Shown: positions 61,544 to 64,000 of the stretch, piece by piece
Layout of the letters: every line of letters starts with the position of its first letter
Position numbering within the stretch: the stretch's first letter is position 1
From: Chrysoporthe austroafricana
Lineage: Eukaryota; Ascomycota; Sordariomycetes; Diaporthales; Cryphonectriaceae
Direction: 5' to 3'
DNA: 64,000 nt
Assembly: GCA_001051155.2 (NCBI GenBank)
Contig: JYIP02000005.1
Coordinates: forward strand, 2,170,001-2,234,000
Notes under the pieces: generated by a model
Database searches by the model: none
What the model saw: the letters and a program-made list of their open reading frames with translations, nothing else
What the model was told of the DNA's origin: nothing
Translations under genes and position numbers: made by a program

Positions 61544-61997
61544 ATGGGTGCCCTCTGCGGCAAGGAGTCTAAGTCGGACGGCGCCTTCGTCGGCCAAGGC
61601 AGAACCCTCGGCTCCACGCCTGAGCAGAGGACATCAGCACCGCTACCAGGCAACAAGCGCGTAGTTGGCGGGCCGGCACGGACGCTGGGAGGAGGCGATG
61701 CCGGCGGCGAGGGCTCGTCAAGCGCTACGAGCCCGGCGGAAGCGGCGCGACGGGCTGCCGAGGTAAGTAGACTCGGCCATTACTCGGTGCCTGTCCCAAC
61801 GTGTTGGTATGAGGAGCTGTGGTTGACACCAAGAGCAGGCAAGAGAGCAGGCTGCCAAAGACAAGACAGGGAAGCTGGGTCAGCAATTGCGGCAGCAGAA
61901 GGGATTGACGGATAATGAGGTCAACAAGCAGACCAATGCGGATAACGAGCGGGCGAGGCTGATAAGGGAGAACCAGGAGCAGATGACTTATAACTGA
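61544..61997 (+). CDS. Small protein with predicted N-myristoylation signal
   Basis: Exons 61544..61762 and 61839..61997; 76-bp intron (GTAAGT / GAGCAG), phase 0; 125 residues. MGALCGKESK fits an N-myristoylation site (Gly2) with a possible palmitoylated Cys5, suggesting membrane attachment. The middle is Gly/Ser/Ala-rich (VVGGPARTLGGGDAGGEGSSS). The second exon encodes a charged helical tail (AREQAAKDKTGKLGQQLRQQ through NERARLIRENQEQM). The RAAE...A...GKLG.QL organisation resembles small conserved fungal proteins of unknown role known to me only in outline; I assign no function. The 3' end converges on PPE1 (279 bp gap). Confidence 0.8.
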
Positions 61998-62276
61998 GAT
62001 CTTGCAGATGGAGGTACAATTTCACGGCGTTCTGGCGCATTGCTTCAGCTTTGACCTGGACAGAGTGGAACGAGTGTGTCCGGTTCTGTTCTTTGTGACT
62101 CCAGCGTACTTCATACTCCGCCTGTCTACCGGAGTTGAAGTCGGCCTTTCAAAGCCTCTCTTCGCACCTTCCGTGGGTCATCATGCGATATATCTGGACC
62201 CATCGTGTCTCAGAAGGACACTAGAAGGACAAGAAGCGCAGAAACTTCGTAGGCCTGGACCAAGACGTCCTATGCA

Positions 62277-63603
62277 TCAAACCCTCTTCCCCTGCGCCAG
62301 TAAATCTGATACTTTCGGCGGTAGCACTAATGCGCTTCTGTCATTGCGCCTATAAAAGTCGACGAGTACCATGGCTGTGTCCTCGGGCCTATCCTCATGG
62401 AGGAAATGGCCTGCTTCCGGGAAGATATGTAGTGAATATTTGCCTACCACCACGTTAGCCTTCAAGTTCTCTGATGGCAACGGTGCAGGACAACTCGCCT
62501 TGCATCTGTCCAATAGTAAGCTCCGTGTCCAGCCTGTCTGTTCCAGCAAGGACGAGCATCTTTCCGCCCTTCGCCTCGAGGAACTTCTTGCTCAGTCCGA
62601 CAAACCAGTCGGACCAAAACGGCTCCGTGGCGGCGAGATCGGTCCTCCACTTCCAAGGCCTGCTCCCTCCAGGAACTTCACACAGCAATCCAGGTACGCT
62701 AGTCCGTGCAGATGTTGGGTTCCGGATGGTCCTCGATCGAATGTGCCAGTCGATTCCAGCCTGGATAGACGCAAAGCCTGTTGGCCGGGTAGATAGGTAC
62801 GTCGTCATGCTCTGGAGCGCGTCCATAGCCGAGCCCTCAACGACGTCCAGCACCGTGTAGCCGAGTAGAGAGTTGCCTAGTGCGTAGGATTTGGCGAGGT
62901 CGGTAACGACCGCCCCGCCGAGTGAGTGGCCCACAAGCACAATGGGAGGCAGCTCTCTCCAGCCCATCTGCAACTGAGTCTGCTGGACGACAGACAACAG
63001 ATCGATTCTCAGTGTTTCTAAACTGTAGTCGAGAGGGGACAAGGCGACAGTCGAACCATGACCTCGGGCATCTAATGAGAGAATACCAGCATTTGGTAAT
63101 TTCTTTCTGATCTCAGATCCCACGACGGCGAACGAGAGGCCTGATGACCCGCCTCCGTGATGCATCACGAAGAGCGGCCCCTTATCGACAGGTGACGTGA
63201 GGTAGGCATGGTGGGTGATTAGCGGGTTGCCAGTCTCGTCCGGCTGGCCGGGAAGAAAGAGCTCCCTCTCGAAATACGTCGTCCATGGGATAGGGTCAAG
63301 CGTCCTGCCGCCACCTCTTGGAGGGCTGCTCCCATGGGTACTTCAGTCACTTTTCACAAACGATACAGACACTGAAGTTGATGGATCCACATACCCTAGT
63401 GGCCTCGCAAACAGTTTTCTGCTGGGCGTAGGAACAATCGTGCCCGTCGACGATGCTGAGGAGGCGGAGGAGGAATCATCATCAAGACCTTCAGGCAGCT
63501 CAGGGAGGTAGTCCGTCTCTTCTTCCTCATCGAGCTCATTGAACGCCTCGACCCCGTTCAAATCCATCTTCTTCCTTGCCCAAGCCTTCTGCAGATCACT
63601 CAT
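62277..63603 (-). CDS. PPE1: Protein phosphatase methylesterase 1
   Basis: Removes the C-terminal methyl ester from the catalytic subunit of PP2A; alpha/beta hydrolase fold. Exons 63603-63395, 63328-62499, 62443-62277; 401 residues. The start MSDLQKAWARKKM (ATG 63601-63603) is typical for the family and is preceded by non-family sequence. A Ser-rich acidic leader (SSSASSASSTGT) leads into the hydrolase: DPIPWTTYFERELFLPGQ, FVMHHGGGSSGLSF, LDARGHGST, nucleophile elbow VGHSLGGAVV (Ser), LDVVEGSAMDAL, and FPEAGHFLHEDRPE with the catalytic His. The second intron (62444-62498) begins GCGAGT rather than GT: joining CAA-G to GC-AAA restores MQGKYSLHIFPEAGH, so it is read as a GC-AG intron with a GCTAAC branch site. 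It is near the window end; nothing shows what lies upstream. Confidence 0.92.
62444..62498 (-). other. Probable GC-AG intron in PPE1
   Basis: 55 bp on the minus strand with donor AAG|GCGAGT, branch site GCTAAC and acceptor GGTAG. No GT donor nearby keeps both frame and the conserved protein sequence. Confidence 0.75.
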
Positions 63604-64000
63604 TTTGAGCGAAGAGTCGTGGTCAATGCCCCCAACATCTGGTGCCGCTTCCGATAAGCTAGAACTTATTATCCGGAGAAGTGAAAACTGGACGCGGTCG
63701 AAAGGCAAGATTCTTGAATAGAAAAGCTATTGTCGAGGCCCTTTGATACGGGAATAGAGATTATAGAAGGGATAATGAAGTGGAGGTGGCAACTCTGATG
63801 ATGTTCTGTAGCTTGTAGATGCAGACTTAAGACAGGAACAACATCAAGCCTCGGCCATTGTGTGGAGTTAGACGACCAGTGAAGAGCACGATATGCGCAT
63901 CGTTTCCACACTGTGTCGCGTCTTACTGTACAGCGCTTTCAATCGGTCGGATGCTGACTCATCACCATTAACCGCGGCGAGAAACAGTGTTTTTTACAGT
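63604..64000. promoter_or_regulatory. PPE1 upstream region to window end
   Basis: 397 bp upstream of the PPE1 start. The frame continues open from PPE1 to 63708 without family resemblance. No other gene is visible before the window ends. Confidence 0.5.

Overview
The window is nuclear DNA of a filamentous ascomycete (Pezizomycotina, most likely a Sordariomycete). Evidence: genes are split by short introns (mostly 48-150 bp) with GTRNGT-type donors and CTRAC-type branch sites. Diagnostic fungal families are present: velvet factor VelB, a LRR/PP2C/cyclase adenylate cyclase, fungal-type TERT, Acl4 and a DH-BAR-SH3 Rho exchange factor. Codon third positions are GC-rich. I see no transposon, rRNA or CRISPR array, and nothing bacterial.

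Layout. 1-3870: 3' two-thirds of adenylate cyclase (+). 5243-7019: wax-synthase-type membrane acyltransferase (+), convergent with a complete seven-exon telomerase reverse transcriptase (7419-11356, -). 14816-20809: a 1,960-residue Rho GEF (+). 20810-28266: a 7.4 kb gene-free, GC-rich stretch ending at velB (28267-30035, +). 32161-33504: archaemetzincin-like protease (+). 33918-33987: tRNA-Asp(GTC). 34454-36889: DNA polymerase X, lambda type (+), convergent with the Rpl4 chaperone ACL4 (-). 39092-39784: an orphan ORF (-). 40631-41374: lumazine synthase (+). 41963-44906: a 935-residue low-complexity fungal protein (-), followed by another 6 kb gene-poor stretch. 51069-52737 and 53156-54322: a divergent mitochondrial pair, branched-chain dehydrogenase E2 and ATP10. 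54557-55303: Golgi SNARE GOS1 (-). 56011-56806: ribosomal protein L35 (+). 57994-60763: six-finger C2H2 transcription factor (-). 61544-61997: small N-myristoylated-looking protein (+). 62277-63603: protein phosphatase methylesterase PPE1 (-).

Most genes are conserved housekeeping or signalling genes, and I find no gene cluster that looks like a new multi-gene system. The gene-poor stretches upstream of the Rho GEF, velB and the 935-residue protein stand out. All three are GC-rich, carry GTAC-centred palindromes, microsatellites and (in two cases) G-quadruplex-capable runs, and lie 5' of a gene start. The other notable items are gene-level: a Gly-to-Cys change in the zinc motif of the archaemetzincin, a likely GC-AG intron in PPE1, tandem NAGNAG acceptors in TERT and RPL35, a frame-neutral intron in GOS1, and a probably phosphatase-dead PP2C domain in the adenylate cyclase. 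Exon boundaries were read by hand from splice signals and reading-frame continuity; no alignment was run.
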